Of a stretch of 64,000 nt of DNA, positions 18,616 to 28,726 are shown piece by piece (the first letter of the stretch is position 1; each line of letters starts with the position of its first letter). The position numbers and the translations under genes are program-made. The DNA is taken from assembly GCF_019511525.1 (NCBI RefSeq), contig NZ_JAEUAT010000001.1, positions 1 to 64,000 on the forward strand, read 5' to 3'. Source of the stretch: Rhizobium cauense. Lineage in GTDB: Bacteria > Pseudomonadota > Alphaproteobacteria > Rhizobiales > Rhizobiaceae. The notes beneath the pieces are model-generated. The model saw nothing but the letters and a program-made list of their open reading frames with translations, searched no databases and had not been told where the DNA came from.

Positions 18616-19170
18616 TCAGAAGAATTCGATGCTGGTTTCGACAGGTTTCTGCGGAGCGGCTGGACGCTGCTCGAGCGCAACAGTTCTCTGCGTTTCCGCG
18701 CCGGTCAACGGGTACTGTCGAGCGCGCCCTGAAACCGGCCAGTATTCAAGCTTGCGCCCGTGATCGCCACCCGTGCTGGAGCCGACAACCGGAATGCCTT
18801 CATCCTTCAGGAATTGCACAGCGAAAGCCGCGTTCTGTTCACCGACATTCGAGAATGTCGAGATCGTCTTCGCTCCGCCGAAGATCTTGGCCTCCAGGCG
18901 GTCGCGGCGCGCGCCCTGCTTCAGGAGGCCGTTGATCAGCAATTCCATCAGGTGAACGCCATACCGCGTGGCGTCGCCGCCCGTCATCGGCGTATTTCCT
19001 GTCCCCGGCAGAAGGAAGTGATTCATTCCTCCAACACCTGCCACGGGATCTCGCAGGCATGCAGCCACACACGATCCAAGGATGGTCGTCAGAACCGCGT
19101 TCGGATCATTCAGGACCTTCCATTCGCCCTGGATGATATGGACGCGGCGGGCTGCAACGTCGAGTGTCAT
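18616..19170 (-). CDS. cheD: Chemoreceptor glutamine deamidase CheD
   Basis: CheD deamidates glutamines on chemoreceptors and in some bacteria is controlled by a CheY or CheC partner. The 184-residue product has the catalytic Cys in [14 protein letters not shown] (about 28-41), the His in [10 protein letters not shown] (about 47-56) and the later GGDATRYG and AKIFGGA motifs, so the active site looks complete. Its ATG overlaps the cheY2 stop by four bases. The C-terminal 30 residues are a Pro/Ala-rich tail ending SIEFF. Confidence 0.95.
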   Translation of the reverse strand: MTLDVAARRVHIIQGEWKVLNDPNAVLTTILGSCVAACLRDPVAGVGGMNHFLLPGTGNTPMTGGDATRYGVHLMELLINGLLKQGARRDRLEAKIFGGAKTISTFSNVGEQNAAFAVQFLKDEGIPVVGSSTGGDHGRKLEYWPVSGRARQYPLTGAETQRTVALEQRPAAPQKPVETSIEFF

Positions 19171-19556
19171 TTCAATGCTCCAAATACGGCTTCGATAGCC
19201 GCCTTCATCTTCTCGATGGTGAAGGGCTTGGCGAGAACGTTGTTGGCGCCAAGTTGGGCCGCCTTGGTAACGAGCGCGCGGTCGCCCTGCGCCGTCAGAA
19301 TGATGAACGCTGCCTTCTTCGTCGCCGGGTTGGCGCGAACGGCCTGGAGGAAGCCGAGGCCATCCATCTTCGGCATGTTGAAGTCCGAGATGACAAGATG
19401 ATGCGGCTGCTGGGTCATGATCTTCAAGCCCTGCTCGCCGTCGCCGGCGGCGGTGATCTGCTTGAAGCCAAGCTGGGTCAACGCGTCGCTGAGCAGCAGG
19501 CGGCTGGTCACCTGATCGTCGACGATCAGAACTTTAATTTTCTCTGCGATAGACAT
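19167..19556 (-). CDS. cheY2: Chemotaxis response regulator CheY2
   Basis: CheY2 is the main motor-binding response regulator in the two-CheY rhizobial system. The 129-residue single receiver has the acidic pair D13/D14, phospho-acceptor D58 in [12 protein letters not shown], a Thr in FIILTAQ, and the conserved Lys in LAKPF. It lies between cheB and cheD, overlapping both, the position that defines cheY2 in rhizobia. CheY1 (24270-24635) is the presumed phosphate sink. Confidence 0.94.
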   Translation of the reverse strand: MSIAEKIKVLIVDDQVTSRLLLSDALTQLGFKQITAAGDGEQGLKIMTQQPHHLVISDFNMPKMDGLGFLQAVRANPATKKAAFIILTAQGDRALVTKAAQLGANNVLAKPFTIEKMKAAIEAVFGALK

Positions 19557-20599
19557 TACTCAGTTCCTTCCTTTCGGGCGGCTGTCATTTTCAAGATTTC
19601 TTCGCCGATGCTGTTCAGCGGCAATTGTTGCTCGACGGCGCCGAGTTCATAAGCGACCCTCGGCATGCCGTAGACCACTGAGGTCTTTTCGTTCTGGCCG
19701 AGTGTGCGCGCGCCGGCATGGCGCATCTTCAGGAGACCTGCCGCACCATCGCGTCCCATCCCGGTCAGGATCACACCAACGGCATTGCGGCCGGCAAGCT
19801 CCGCCACCGAGTCGAACAGGACATCGACAGACGGACGGTGGCCGTTGACCGGGTCGCGCTCGACGAGGCGGCAGCACGGCGCATGAGCGTTGGCGACCTG
19901 CAGATGACGCTCGCCGCCCGGCGCAAGATAGATCTTGCCGATCTCCAGGCGTGCCCCATCGGTCGCTTCCTGAACGACGGGCGCACAGAGGCGGTTGAGT
20001 CGCTCGGCGAAGCTCTTCGTGAAGGTCGGCGGCATGTGCTGGGTGATGACCGTCGGCGGGCAGTTCGCCGGGAACTTCTGGAGCACGGCGATCAGCGCCT
20101 CGACGCCGCCGGTCGACGAACCGATCGCGACGATCTTGCGACCGACGCGGAAGTCGGCGACGGCAGGCGGCGGCGCAGCCGGCGTCGGCTGAGTATATTG
20201 GCGCCGCTGCGAACGGGCGGCCGCCTTCACTTTCTCAGCCAGATCGCCAAAAGGACGGGCATCGCCCGGATGCGGCTTGCCGACGCAATCGAAGGCGCCG
20301 ATCTCGAGCGCTGCGAGCGAAGCATCCGCGCCGCGGTGCGTCAGCGTCGAGACCATGATCACAGGCATCGGGCGCAACCGCATGATCTTCTCGAGGAAAT
20401 CGAGACCGTTCATGTTGGGCATCTCGATATCGAGCGTCACGACATCGGGATTGAGCTTCTTGATCGCTTCGCGCGCCTCGAGCGCATCACTGGCCTGGCC
20501 GATAACGCTGACATCGGGGTCGGCGCTCAGCACGGCAGTGATCAGGCCGCGCATCGTCGCGGAGTCGTCGACCACGAGAACTCTGGCGGGTGCGCTCAT
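19556..20599 (-). CDS. cheB: Chemoreceptor methylesterase CheB
   Basis: CheB removes methyl groups from chemoreceptor glutamates when phosphorylated by CheA. The 347-residue product has a receiver domain (about 5-120) with D11/D12 and D57 in [12 protein letters not shown] Pro/Ala linker (about 135-150) leads to the methylesterase domain (about 153-340). The catalytic Ser is in [12 protein letters not shown] (S162) and the His in ITQHMPPTF. The Asp lies in GMGRDGA, so the triad is complete. It overlaps cheR by four bases. Confidence 0.96.
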   Translation of the reverse strand: MSAPARVLVVDDSATMRGLITAVLSADPDVSVIGQASDALEAREAIKKLNPDVVTLDIEMPNMNGLDFLEKIMRLRPMPVIMVSTLTHRGADASLAALEIGAFDCVGKPHPGDARPFGDLAEKVKAAARSQRRQYTQPTPAAPPPAVADFRVGRKIVAIGSSTGGVEALIAVLQKFPANCPPTVITQHMPPTFTKSFAERLNRLCAPVVQEATDGARLEIGKIYLAPGGERHLQVANAHAPCCRLVERDPVNGHRPSVDVLFDSVAELAGRNAVGVILTGMGRDGAAGLLKMRHAGARTLGQNEKTSVVYGMPRVAYELGAVEQQLPLNSIGEEILKMTAARKEGTE

Positions 20600-21507
20600 G
20601 CCTTCCTCCCCACGCCCTTGCTCGTGTAGCGATAGGTCGTGATACCTATATTGTCGAAGACATGTTTGGCGTCGCCGGAAACGCGCTCGGAATGACCGAT
20701 ATAGAGATGGCCGCCCTCCGGCATCAGTTCGGCAAAGCGCGACCAGATTTTCATCTGGGTCGGCTCATCGAAGTAGATCACGACATTGCGGCAGAAGATG
20801 ACGTCGAATTTGCCCTTGAACGGCCACTGCGCCATCAGGTTCAGTTCGTTGTAGGTGATCAGGCGCTTCACGCGGTCATCGACCTGGAACTTGCGGCGTC
20901 CCTGGACCTCGACCTCGCTGAACCACTGCTTGCGCATCGCTGGCGACACGGTTTCGAGCGCACTCTCATCATAGGCGCCGGCACGAGCGATCGCCAGGAT
21001 CTTCGGATCGATATCGGTGGCCAGAATCTTGAAATCGTAGTCGGCAACGTTCGGCATCATCGACAGGACGGTCAGCGCGATCGAATAGGGTTCCTGGCCA
21101 TCCGACGAAGCCGCCGACCAGATTCGAACGCGACCGCCCATCTTGGCGCGCTGTAGCAGCTCTGGCAGGACGTGATCGCGCAGATGCTCGAAGTGATGGT
21201 TCTCGCGGAAGAACCTCGTGAAGTTCGTCGTCAGATGCGAGAGCATTTCGCGGCGCGGAGCGGCCCCGGCCGGCGACGAAACGAGTGCGCAATACTCGCG
21301 AAAACCCGAGAGACCGAGATTGCGAATGTGCTTCGACAGACGTGAATAAACGAGCGAGGCCTTGGTCTCGTTCAGGTAGATCCCTGCATCCGAGTAGATC
21401 ATCGCAGCGATTTCCGTGAGGTCGCGGCGCGTCAGCGGATATTCGCCGCTCGCCAGAACCTCGTCCGGGCTACCCTGCCGCACGTCTTTTGCACTCATGA
21501 CATTCAT
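20596..21507 (-). CDS. cheR: Chemoreceptor methyltransferase CheR
   Basis: CheR methylates chemoreceptor glutamates using S-adenosylmethionine. The 303-residue product has the N-terminal helical CheR_N domain (about 20-80, [20 protein letters not shown]) and the SAM-binding domain with [20 protein letters not shown] (about 139-158). [11 protein letters not shown] follows (about 235-245). No TPR or pentapeptide-binding extension is present. It is chained by ATGA overlaps to cheW and cheB. Confidence 0.96.
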   Translation of the reverse strand: MNVMSAKDVRQGSPDEVLASGEYPLTRRDLTEIAAMIYSDAGIYLNETKASLVYSRLSKHIRNLGLSGFREYCALVSSPAGAAPRREMLSHLTTNFTRFFRENHHFEHLRDHVLPELLQRAKMGGRVRIWSAASSDGQEPYSIALTVLSMMPNVADYDFKILATDIDPKILAIARAGAYDESALETVSPAMRKQWFSEVEVQGRRKFQVDDRVKRLITYNELNLMAQWPFKGKFDVIFCRNVVIYFDEPTQMKIWSRFAELMPEGGHLYIGHSERVSGDAKHVFDNIGITTYRYTSKGVGRKA

Positions 21508-21971
21508 GCAGCTTCACTTTCCGTATCAGGGAAGATCGCATCGAGTTCCAGCAGGCAGATCATGCGCTTGTCGATCGCCAAGATGCCGCGTGCGAACTGA
21601 CGCTGCAGCTCGGAGGCGATCTCGGGCGTCGGCTGGACGTTGTCTTCGGTGACGGTCAGAATGTCGGACACGGCATCGACCAGCAGCCCGACCACCTTGC
21701 GGCGCACCTGCGCCACGATGATGACGTGGCGTGCGGTCGGCTCGGCCGCCTTCATGCCAAGGCGCGCCGACAGGTCGATGATCGGCAATACGGCGCCGCG
21801 CAGATTGATGACACCCTTCATGTAGGATGGCGAGTGCGGCATGGCCGTTGCCGGCGTCCAGCCGCGGATCTCGCGAACCGACATGATATTTACGCAAAAC
21901 TCCTGATCCCCGACGCGGAACGCGATCAGCTCGCGATCCGCCTCATTCAGACTTTTTACGGCGTACGACAT
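21504..21971 (-). CDS. cheW: Chemotaxis scaffold protein CheW
   Basis: CheW links CheA to receptors in the signalling array. The 155-residue product is a single CheW domain with the receptor/CheA contact regions VNIMSVREI and [20 protein letters not shown] (about 53-72), followed by DLSARLG. It starts five bases after cheA and overlaps cheR by four bases. Confidence 0.95.
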   Translation of the reverse strand: MSYAVKSLNEADRELIAFRVGDQEFCVNIMSVREIRGWTPATAMPHSPSYMKGVINLRGAVLPIIDLSARLGMKAAEPTARHVIIVAQVRRKVVGLLVDAVSDILTVTEDNVQPTPEIASELQRQFARGILAIDKRMICLLELDAIFPDTESEAA

Positions 21972-21975
21972 AACC

Positions 21976-24252
21976 TTAACCTACTGCTGCCAGCGATACG
22001 TCTTGCTTCAAGGCCTGGCCGCGCGATGCGCCCACGACCGCGTCGACGTCCAAGATGAGCGCCACGCGGCCATCCCCGAGGATGGTTGCGGCAGCGATGC
22101 CCGGAACGTGTGTATAATTCGCTTCGAGGCTCTTGATGACGACCTGGCGCTGGCCCTGGATGGCATCGACCATAAGGGCGCGCTGACCGCCGCCTTCGGA
22201 TTCCACGAGGAGAGCGACGCCCTCCACCGGATTTGCCTGCGTTGCGCGGAAGTTCAGGATGCGACCGACGTCGACCAGCGGGCAGAAGCTGTTGCGGATC
22301 GAGATCAGGCGATGGTTTGCGCCGAAGGAGTGAATCGCGGCGGCTTCCGGTTGCAGGGTCTCGACGATTGCCGTCAACGGCACAACCAGCGTCTGACCGG
22401 CGACCGTGACGACCATGCCGTCGAGAACGGCAAGCGTCAGCGGCAGGCTCATCGTGAAGACTGAGCCCTGGCCCGGCTTCGAAGTGATGTTGATGCGTCC
22501 GCCGAGCGCCTGAATCGAGCGCTTGACGACGTCCATACCGACGCCGCGACCTGATATGTCGGAAATCTTGTCAGCCGTCGAGAAGCCCGGCAGGAAGATC
22601 AGGTTGTCGATTTCCTCATCCGTCAGGTTGGCATCGGCGGGGATCAGCTCGTTGGCGATGGCCTTCTGCTTGACCTTCTCACGATTGATGCCGGCGCCGT
22701 CGTCGGCGAGCTCGATCAGGATGCGGCCAGACCGGTGCTTTGCCGTCAGGCGGACGGTGCCCTCGACGTTCTTGCCGTTGGCCGCGCGCTTCTCCGGCGT
22801 CTCGATACCGTGGTCGACGGCGTTGCGGATCATGTGCGTCAGCGGCTCGGCGAGCTTGTCGATGACCGTCTTGTCGACTTCGGTGTTTTCGCCTTCAGTG
22901 ATCAGGCGGATTGTCTTGCCCGTCATGTCGGCGATTTCGCGAACGATACGCGACATGCGCTGGAAGACCGGCTTCACCGGCTGGGCGCGGATCGCCATGA
23001 CCGAGTCCTGGATCTCGCGGGTGAGCTGCTGCAGCTCTTCGAGGCCCATGTTGATCGACGACGTGCCCGTGGTGTCGTTCTCGATAACGCTCTGCGACAG
23101 CATCGCCTGGTTGATGACGAGCTCGCCAACGAGGTTGATGAGGCGATCGACGCGGTCGAGGTCAACACGGATCGTCTGGCCGGCGCTTGCGGCAGCGGCA
23201 TTGTTCTGAGCAGCGGCAGCCGCACTTGCAGCGGCGGCGGCAGCGGATTCCTTCTTTTCGACACGAGCAGCGGCGGCAGCCATCTGCGTGACGTTGGAAG
23301 CGGTTTCGGCAGCAGCGACTGCGGCGGCCGCGTCAGACTTCGGCTGCTCAGCCGGGGCGTCTGCAGCCCCGTCGTCAAGGATTGACAGGTCGAAGGGAAC
23401 CGGGATCATCGGCAGTTCTTCGGTGTCGGCTACGGCCGCCTTCGCCTCGGACGCGGTTATCTGCAGATCGCAATCCCACTCGGCGAATTCGAACACGGTG
23501 CGGATCGCGTCTTCGCCCTTGTCGGTCTTGAGTGTGATGTTCCAGTAGAAATAGGCCGCTTCCGGGTCGAGCTCATCGAGGCCGGGCAGTACGTCCATGT
23601 TGCAGTAGACGCTCATCTCACCGAGACGGGAGAGATCGCGCAGCAGCAGGGTGGCGTCGTTGCCCTTGGAATAAAGGTCCGAGCGCGGCTTGAAGGTAAT
23701 CTCGTAGGACGGGAGGTCGGACGCTGTGTCCTCTTCGCCGCCGAAATCATCGAAGGAGAAGGGAATCGGCTGGAAGCCGCTGTCGTCAGTCGGCTTGGGC
23801 GCCGGAGCGGCGGCAACCGGCGCCGGCTTCGCGACGGGTGCTTCGACTGAAGCGGTCGGAGCGGGCAGCTCGCCATTGGCGAGCGCTTCCAGCTCCTTGA
23901 CCAGACCGCGGCTGCGGCTTTCATCGACGCTGCCGCCATCGCGGGCGGCATTGGTCAGGTCGGCCAGCACGTCTGCCGACTTCAGCATGACCTTCAGGAC
24001 ATCCTGTGTCGGCTCAAGCTTGTTGGAACGAACGCAATCAAGTGTGGTCTCGAAGACATGCGCGAAAGCGACGAGATCATCCAGACCAAAGGCGCCAGCG
24101 CCGCCCTTGATCGAATGGACGGCACGGAACACCGCGTTGACGGTTTCCGGATCGCGATCGCCATCATTCATTTTCAGAAGACCGGATTCCAGTTCGGCGA
24201 GCTGCTCCTCGCACTCCTGGAAAAAGATCTCTTTGATTTCGTTCATATCCAT
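21976..24252 (-). CDS. cheA: Chemotaxis histidine kinase CheA
   Basis: CheA autophosphorylates in response to receptors and passes phosphate to CheY1, CheY2 and CheB. The 758-residue product has a P1 domain with H46 in [14 protein letters not shown], a Pro/Ala linker, and a CheY-binding P2 region (about 165-285). A very alanine-rich linker (about 305-360) precedes the P3 dimerisation helices (about 365-430). The P4 kinase domain (about 440-605) has [18 protein letters not shown] and GRGVGMDVV, and a CheW-like P5 domain (about 615-750) follows. It lies 17 bases after cheY1. Confidence 0.97.
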   Translation of the reverse strand: MDMNEIKEIFFQECEEQLAELESGLLKMNDGDRDPETVNAVFRAVHSIKGGAGAFGLDDLVAFAHVFETTLDCVRSNKLEPTQDVLKVMLKSADVLADLTNAARDGGSVDESRSRGLVKELEALANGELPAPTASVEAPVAKPAPVAAAPAPKPTDDSGFQPIPFSFDDFGGEEDTASDLPSYEITFKPRSDLYSKGNDATLLLRDLSRLGEMSVYCNMDVLPGLDELDPEAAYFYWNITLKTDKGEDAIRTVFEFAEWDCDLQITASEAKAAVADTEELPMIPVPFDLSILDDGAADAPAEQPKSDAAAAVAAAETASNVTQMAAAAARVEKKESAAAAAASAAAAAQNNAAAASAGQTIRVDLDRVDRLINLVGELVINQAMLSQSVIENDTTGTSSINMGLEELQQLTREIQDSVMAIRAQPVKPVFQRMSRIVREIADMTGKTIRLITEGENTEVDKTVIDKLAEPLTHMIRNAVDHGIETPEKRAANGKNVEGTVRLTAKHRSGRILIELADDGAGINREKVKQKAIANELIPADANLTDEEIDNLIFLPGFSTADKISDISGRGVGMDVVKRSIQALGGRINITSKPGQGSVFTMSLPLTLAVLDGMVVTVAGQTLVVPLTAIVETLQPEAAAIHSFGANHRLISIRNSFCPLVDVGRILNFRATQANPVEGVALLVESEGGGQRALMVDAIQGQRQVVIKSLEANYTHVPGIAAATILGDGRVALILDVDAVVGASRGQALKQDVSLAAVG

Positions 24253-24269
24253 AGGAGAAAATCCTGGGT

Positions 24270-24635
24270 TTAAGCGGTTACACGCTCAATGGCATCGATC
24301 AGCTTGGCAGGGTCGAACGGCTTGACGATCCAGCCGGTGGCACCAGCCTGACGCGCGCGGTTCTTCTTTTCCGCATCGCTTTCGGTCGTCAGGACCAGGA
24401 TCGGGATCGCGCGATACTTGTCGTTGCGGCGAACACCTTCGATGAAGCCGAAACCGTCAAGACGCGGCATGTTGATGTCGGTGACGATGACATCAGGGTT
24501 GGATTCTTCCAGAACCTCGAGACCTTCGACGCCGTCTTCTGCCTGGATCGTCTCGAAACCCGCATTGTTGAGGGTTACGAGAAGCATGTTCCTGATGGTC
24601 CGTGAATCATCCACGGTAAGCACTTTTTTCTTCAT
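24270..24635 (-). CDS. cheY1: Chemotaxis response regulator CheY1 (phosphate sink)
   Basis: CheY1 in S. meliloti accelerates signal termination by draining phosphate from CheA rather than acting on the motor. The 121-residue receiver has D9/D10, phospho-acceptor D53 in VIVTDINMPRLDG, a Thr in ILVLTTES and Lys in WIVKPFDP. Its position between cheS and cheA identifies it. It is preceded by AAGGAG and overlaps the cheS stop (ATGA). Confidence 0.94.
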   Translation of the reverse strand: MKKKVLTVDDSRTIRNMLLVTLNNAGFETIQAEDGVEGLEVLEESNPDVIVTDINMPRLDGFGFIEGVRRNDKYRAIPILVLTTESDAEKKNRARQAGATGWIVKPFDPAKLIDAIERVTA

Positions 24636-24928
24636 TGCCGGATCTCCTTGGCGAGCAGATGGTGGATATCGACACCGATCAGCTGCATGGTTTTCTGAAA
24701 TGCGTCCGAAACCTTGCTGAATGTGAAGGCGAGCTTGTCCTGGTCCCAGGTCTTGGCCGCGGCCATGAGGACCTGCGCACCCAGCGCGCCGACGCGTTCG
24801 ACTGCGGAGGCGTCGATGGTCAGATCATTGCCGCGCAACGACAGGAACTTGTCGCGAAGCGCCGTCGCTTCGTTCAGATCAAGCACCGCCGAGAGATTCA
24901 GCGTCTTCCCAGTTTTTCTTGCCGCCAT
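24632..24928 (-). CDS. cheS: CheS-like STAS-domain protein
   Basis: In S. meliloti CheS binds CheA and speeds dephosphorylation of CheY1. The rhizobial literature also calls this position cheX or orf2. The 98-residue product is a bare STAS-like domain with LNLSAVLDLNEATALRDKFL (about 10-29) and LTIDASAVERVGALGAQVLM (about 36-55). It keeps a Ser where anti-sigma antagonists are phosphorylated. It is translationally coupled to cheY1, consistent with joint function, and lies 63 bases after icpA. Confidence 0.86.
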   Translation of the reverse strand: MAARKTGKTLNLSAVLDLNEATALRDKFLSLRGNDLTIDASAVERVGALGAQVLMAAAKTWDQDKLAFTFSKVSDAFQKTMQLIGVDIHHLLAKEIRQ

Positions 24929-24991
24929 CAGCCCTTCCTTGTCCTCTGGTTCCCGCTCAAAGAATGCGAGCGGCGCTCATATACCCGTGCG

Positions 24992-26605
24992 TTAGTAAAC
25001 AATCCGCCCTCCGACCGATGCGACCGACGGCGGAAATCCGAAGTCCTCGTCTTCCGCCGCGACATCGGCAGGCCGCCTGATCTCGACTGCCGGAGACAAC
25101 AGTGGCGCCGGGCGCGCGGGCTCTGCGTTCTTGCGGGCAATACGAAACTCGCGGATCGTCTGGCCAAGCTCGACGATTACGGTATGGAGGTAATCTGCTC
25201 CTTCCGCGGAACGAGCTGCGGACGCTGCGTTTTCGTGGATCTGGACGCCGAGGCCCTTCACGTCAGCTGTGACGACATCAAGGTTTGCAGCGTGCTCGCT
25301 TGCCTGATTTGCCACGGTGGCAATCGCCGTGTTGATCTCACTGACCTGGCGAACGATGTTGCCAATCGAATCTTGAGTGCGTCCGACCATCTGAACGCCG
25401 GCATCCACCTGCGACTTGGTTGTGCTCACCAGCGTCTTGATCTCGCGCGCGGCGTCGGCGGAGCGCTGCGCCAAGGCGCGAACTTCCTGTGCCACGACAG
25501 CAAAACCGCGTCCGGAATCGCCCGCGCGGGCGGCTTCGATCCCCGCATTGAGCGCCAGTAGGTTGGTCTGGAAGGCGATCTCGTCGATCGCCCCGATGAT
25601 CTGGCCAATTCTCTCGGCGGACTGTTCGATATCCGCCATGGCCGCAATCGCGCGTCCGACCACCTGGCCGCTCTCTTCGGCCGCAGTGCGGGTCGAAGCC
25701 GCGGCCTGCTCGGCAGCGCGGCTACCCGCGGCACCGTGGCGAACGCTTTCGGAGAGATCGGCAAGCGCGGCAGCGGAGGAGAGAAGCTGCTGGGCATGGG
25801 CGGATGAGTTTCCGGCAAGTTGCTTCGAGGCATCGCCAAGTGTCTGCACCGACGTCCCGGCCGCAACGGTCTTTTCCGCAATCATCTGAAATTCGGACTG
25901 GACGGCATCGAGCGCGCCGTTCAGCGCCTGCGCGATATCCCGATGGGCGCCGTCGTCCTCGACGGTTGCTCGAACCGTGAGATCGCGGGCGGCGAGGCCA
26001 TTGATCACGTCGGCGAAAACGCGAACGACGTCGGCCCGGTCATTGTTGCGCTGATCGGCCAGTGCACGTTGCTGGGACGCCCGCAAAGCGTTGAAACGCA
26101 GGGATACGGCGATCTCGACATCCACCATGACCAAGCGGATGATCGCGGTCATCAGATCGGAGATTTCCTTGGCGCGACGGCGGCTGCTCGGCAGGAAGGA
26201 ACGGCCGGCCAGCTCCGTCGCAAGACCGCCAATGACGTGCTCGAGAACAATGCCGTGGCCGGCGACATGCCAGCGCGGGTCGAGACCCATCTTGCTTTCG
26301 GAATCGGAGAGAACCTTCACGCGTTCGGCATAGAGACTGTCGAAACGCGCATCGGTCAAAACGTCCCAATGCGATGTCTGCAGGTCGTGAAGCCGCTCTA
26401 CCTGGCGTTCGCTTTCAAAATTGCGCGCGGCATCCGGGAAGGACTGAAACCGCTGGAAGAGATCGCGCAGGCCGGCGGTGAAATGTTGCTGAAGGTCGAT
26501 GCGGTGGCGCCGAACCAGATCGCACTGTTCGGCGTCGAGACCGGCAAAGCGCAGCCGCTCACGCAAGCTGCCTGCCTGCGTTCCTCGAGCCTGATCTGAT
26601 GGCAT
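24992..26605 (-). CDS. icpA: Soluble globin-fold chemoreceptor IcpA
   Basis: IcpA is the cytoplasmic methyl-accepting protein at the head of the rhizobial che operon. The 537-residue product (ATG at 26605; a TTG four codons upstream is possible) has no membrane helix. Its N-terminal about 175 residues read as a protoglobin/HemAT-like sensor, with [14 protein letters not shown] at about 105-118. A linker, a HAMP-like part and the MCP signalling hairpin follow. The hairpin tip contains [20 protein letters not shown] and [20 protein letters not shown]. No CheR-binding pentapeptide is at the C-terminus. In my hand alignment Glu103 replaces the heme-ligand His of HemAT, so heme binding is doubtful. 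Ligand unknown. Confidence 0.9.
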   Translation of the reverse strand: MPSDQARGTQAGSLRERLRFAGLDAEQCDLVRRHRIDLQQHFTAGLRDLFQRFQSFPDAARNFESERQVERLHDLQTSHWDVLTDARFDSLYAERVKVLSDSESKMGLDPRWHVAGHGIVLEHVIGGLATELAGRSFLPSSRRRAKEISDLMTAIIRLVMVDVEIAVSLRFNALRASQQRALADQRNNDRADVVRVFADVINGLAARDLTVRATVEDDGAHRDIAQALNGALDAVQSEFQMIAEKTVAAGTSVQTLGDASKQLAGNSSAHAQQLLSSAAALADLSESVRHGAAGSRAAEQAAASTRTAAEESGQVVGRAIAAMADIEQSAERIGQIIGAIDEIAFQTNLLALNAGIEAARAGDSGRGFAVVAQEVRALAQRSADAAREIKTLVSTTKSQVDAGVQMVGRTQDSIGNIVRQVSEINTAIATVANQASEHAANLDVVTADVKGLGVQIHENAASAARSAEGADYLHTVIVELGQTIREFRIARKNAEPARPAPLLSPAVEIRRPADVAAEDEDFGFPPSVASVGGRIVY

Positions 26606-27039
26606 TTCCTGCCCCAACGCCTGTCCCCAACCACGTGCCGGGCGTCTGCCCGTCAGTAAATTCTTGCTCCGAACGGCAGAGATGATGCTGCTCAGTGGCC
26701 TGCCTCCGGCGGCCGCCGGCGGACTGAAGCCTCCCGATCAGTAAATTCTGCTTCGGAGTTGCTTGAAAGTGATGGATTCCGGATCGACCCGGTACGGCGG
26801 TGCGGCGTCATGCCTGGTGGGAACGAGTGAGTTTTTCCCATTCCGACGTGTATGCAATGTTTATGGTTAATTCCTTGCCTGAAGGTTAATGCGGATTTTA
26901 TGAATGTCGACTTTCCAGCGAACCCTAATAACCATCTACGAATTACTGGCCTTGCGTTGCAGCGCTGCTACAAGTCCGACGCAAGCTTTGTGTTATACGC
27001 CCGGAAATAACCGTGACATGACGTCAGAAGGATTGGGCA
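26606..27039. promoter_or_regulatory. Gene-free divergent region upstream of icpA
   Basis: This stretch of about 430 bases separates the che operon from a rightward microprotein gene. A 12-base direct repeat TCAGTAAATTCT occurs at 26653-26664 and 26738-26749, followed in each copy by a similar GCT(C/T)CGGA-like tail. A GC palindrome lies between them (about 26706-26719). The icpA promoter should be here, reading left. The right half (26800-27020) is AT-richer and shows no supported gene. Confidence 0.5.
26653..26749. repeat. Direct repeat pair in the icpA leader
   Basis: TCAGTAAATTCT is present at 26653-26664 and again 85 bases on at 26738-26749, in the same orientation. On the minus strand, which icpA uses, both copies read AGAATTTACTGA. 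The spacing is about eight helical turns. They may be paired regulator sites or a relic of a short duplication. Confidence 0.45.
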
Positions 27040-27153
27040 ATGATTGTTCTCGGATTGGGGTCGTGCGTTCTTTCGATCGCTGTTCTCGCAGCCGTCGCGC
27101 TGCTTGACTATATCGAAGCGACCCGCAGCCAGGTTGCCCTGCGCGTCCTTTAA
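27040..27153 (+). CDS. 37-residue predicted membrane microprotein
   Basis: This short ATG-to-TAA frame starts seven bases after AGAAGGA (27026-27032), a strong Shine-Dalgarno. The product begins MIVLGLGSCVLSIAVLAAVA, a single membrane helix of about 20 residues, followed by a charged tail of about 15 residues (LDYIEATRSQ...). It has the look of a real small membrane protein, but the family is not recognised. It lies 101 bases before the glycosyltransferase gene and may share its transcript. Confidence 0.55.
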   Translation: MIVLGLGSCVLSIAVLAAVALLDYIEATRSQVALRVL

Positions 27154-27254
27154 ATTTCCGCAAGCAGATTGCAACGAGTCGTCAAATGCGCGCCACGTCG
27201 CCGCGTTAATCCTTGGCGTTACTACAGCGTTTGAGTTCAGCGGAAACTGCGTAC

Positions 27255-28676
27255 ATGTCTGCGAGACTTGGCCTCTTCATCATCCTCGGCATAACGCTCT
27301 GGCGGGTTGTCACCCTTCACTTCGACAGCACCGATCTGTTCGTCGATGAGGCACAATACTGGTTCTGGTCGCAGAATCTCGACTTTGGCTATTACTCGAA
27401 GCCACCGATGATCGCCTGGGTCATTCGAGCGATGACCGAGCTCGCGGGATCGACGTCGATCTATTGGATCAGGCTGAGCGGGCCGCTGATCCACATGGCG
27501 ACCGCGATCATCCTGATGAAGACGGCCAAGCGCCTAGTCGGCCCCAAGGTCGAAGGCTGGACCGGCGCCACATTCATCACCCTGCCGGGAGTTGCGCTGT
27601 CGTCGGTGTTCTTCTCGACCGATGTCGTGCTTCTTTTTTTCCTGACGGTCGCGCTTTGGGCCTATTTCGGCCTGACCGAGAAGCGCTCCGTGGGCCTCGC
27701 CCTTTTGATGGGGTTTGCATTCGGCTGTGCCTTTCTTTCGAAATACGCGATCCTCTTCGTCGTTCCCGGCGGGTTGGTCGCGCTGATACTGCTTCCGAGC
27801 GCGCGCATCGCATGGCGCGATTTCTGCATATCCGTGGTGGTTGCGCTCGCTGTTGCCGCGCCGAACCTCTGGTGGAACCTCGCACATGACGCCACGACCG
27901 TCCGGCACACAACCAGCATCGCGCATTGGAGCAAGCTCGGCATCGACTTCGCCGGCGGTCTTGGGTTCTTCGGGGCGCAATTCGGCGTGGTGGGACCGAT
28001 CGTTTTCTTCGCCTTGCTTTGGGCCGTCGCGCGAGGCCTCAGAGGGAAGGTTGATGGCCGGGAAGCGCTGCTGATCTGGCTCTCCATCCCGGTTGTAGTG
28101 CTGATCACCCTGCAGGCGCTGGTCGCCAAGGCCTATGCCAATTGGGGCGTGACGGCGTACATCGCAGGCACGATCCTTGCGGTGTGGCTGCTGGAGCGCC
28201 TCTGGCCGAAGGGCTTGCGCCTGTCCCTTGCGATCAACGGTACGGCAAGCCTGCTTTTTCCGTTGGCTGCGGTCTTTGCCCATCAGCTGGTACTGCCTGA
28301 TGGGAACGAGATCATGAAGCGCTATCTGGGTCGCAGCGAAATCAGTCGCGAGGCTGGCGAGTTGGCACGGCAGTCGGCCACTTCCATCATTGTCAGCGAC
28401 AGCCGCGATTTGCTGGCGGACATGTTCCACACCCTGCGAAACGACAACGTTCGCATCTATGCGAAGCCACCGGTCGGCGCACCCGACAACTATTATGAAC
28501 AGACCTTTGCGCTGCCGGGCAATATCGCAGACAGCGTCCTCTACGTGACCACACATCCGGTGGAATGCGCGCAGGCGCCCGAACTCATCCGGAGCTGGCA
28601 GCCGGCACAAGGCTACTATCGTGGCAAAACGATCTTCGCCTACAGGGTTTCGCCGACCTGCCTTGCAGCCGACTGA
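27255..28676 (+). CDS. GT39/ArnT-fold membrane glycosyltransferase
   Basis: This protein resembles the PMT/ArnT superfamily, which transfers sugars from polyprenyl phosphate outside the inner membrane. The rhizobial Rgt enzymes, which add galacturonic acid to lipopolysaccharide, share the pattern seen here: DEAQYWFWSQ and FGYYSKPPMIAWV (about 30-57) in the first periplasmic loop, with the acidic catalytic residue. About 10-11 membrane helices follow. The C-terminal about 120 residues are soluble. The ATG at 27255 is chosen because CGGAAA lies nine bases upstream; a TTG 14 codons earlier also opens the frame. The product is 473 residues. The acceptor is unknown, with lipid A or core sugars most likely. 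Confidence 0.82.
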   Translation: MSARLGLFIILGITLWRVVTLHFDSTDLFVDEAQYWFWSQNLDFGYYSKPPMIAWVIRAMTELAGSTSIYWIRLSGPLIHMATAIILMKTAKRLVGPKVEGWTGATFITLPGVALSSVFFSTDVVLLFFLTVALWAYFGLTEKRSVGLALLMGFAFGCAFLSKYAILFVVPGGLVALILLPSARIAWRDFCISVVVALAVAAPNLWWNLAHDATTVRHTTSIAHWSKLGIDFAGGLGFFGAQFGVVGPIVFFALLWAVARGLRGKVDGREALLIWLSIPVVVLITLQALVAKAYANWGVTAYIAGTILAVWLLERLWPKGLRLSLAINGTASLLFPLAAVFAHQLVLPDGNEIMKRYLGRSEISREAGELARQSATSIIVSDSRDLLADMFHTLRNDNVRIYAKPPVGAPDNYYEQTFALPGNIADSVLYVTTHPVECAQAPELIRSWQPAQGYYRGKTIFAYRVSPTCLAAD

Positions 28677-28726
28677 ACATCACGCGAGCCTAGGCGGGAC
28701 ACAGCGCGCGACGTCGAAGACGTTGA

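Noticed and set aside
26904..27107. 67-codon frame overlapping the microprotein gene
   Set aside because: Weak start and chance-like composition; the alternative 37-codon frame has a far better ribosome-binding site.
27534..28610. 358-codon frame antisense to the ArnT-like gene
   Set aside because: Shadow; the plus strand has catalytic motifs and membrane helices.
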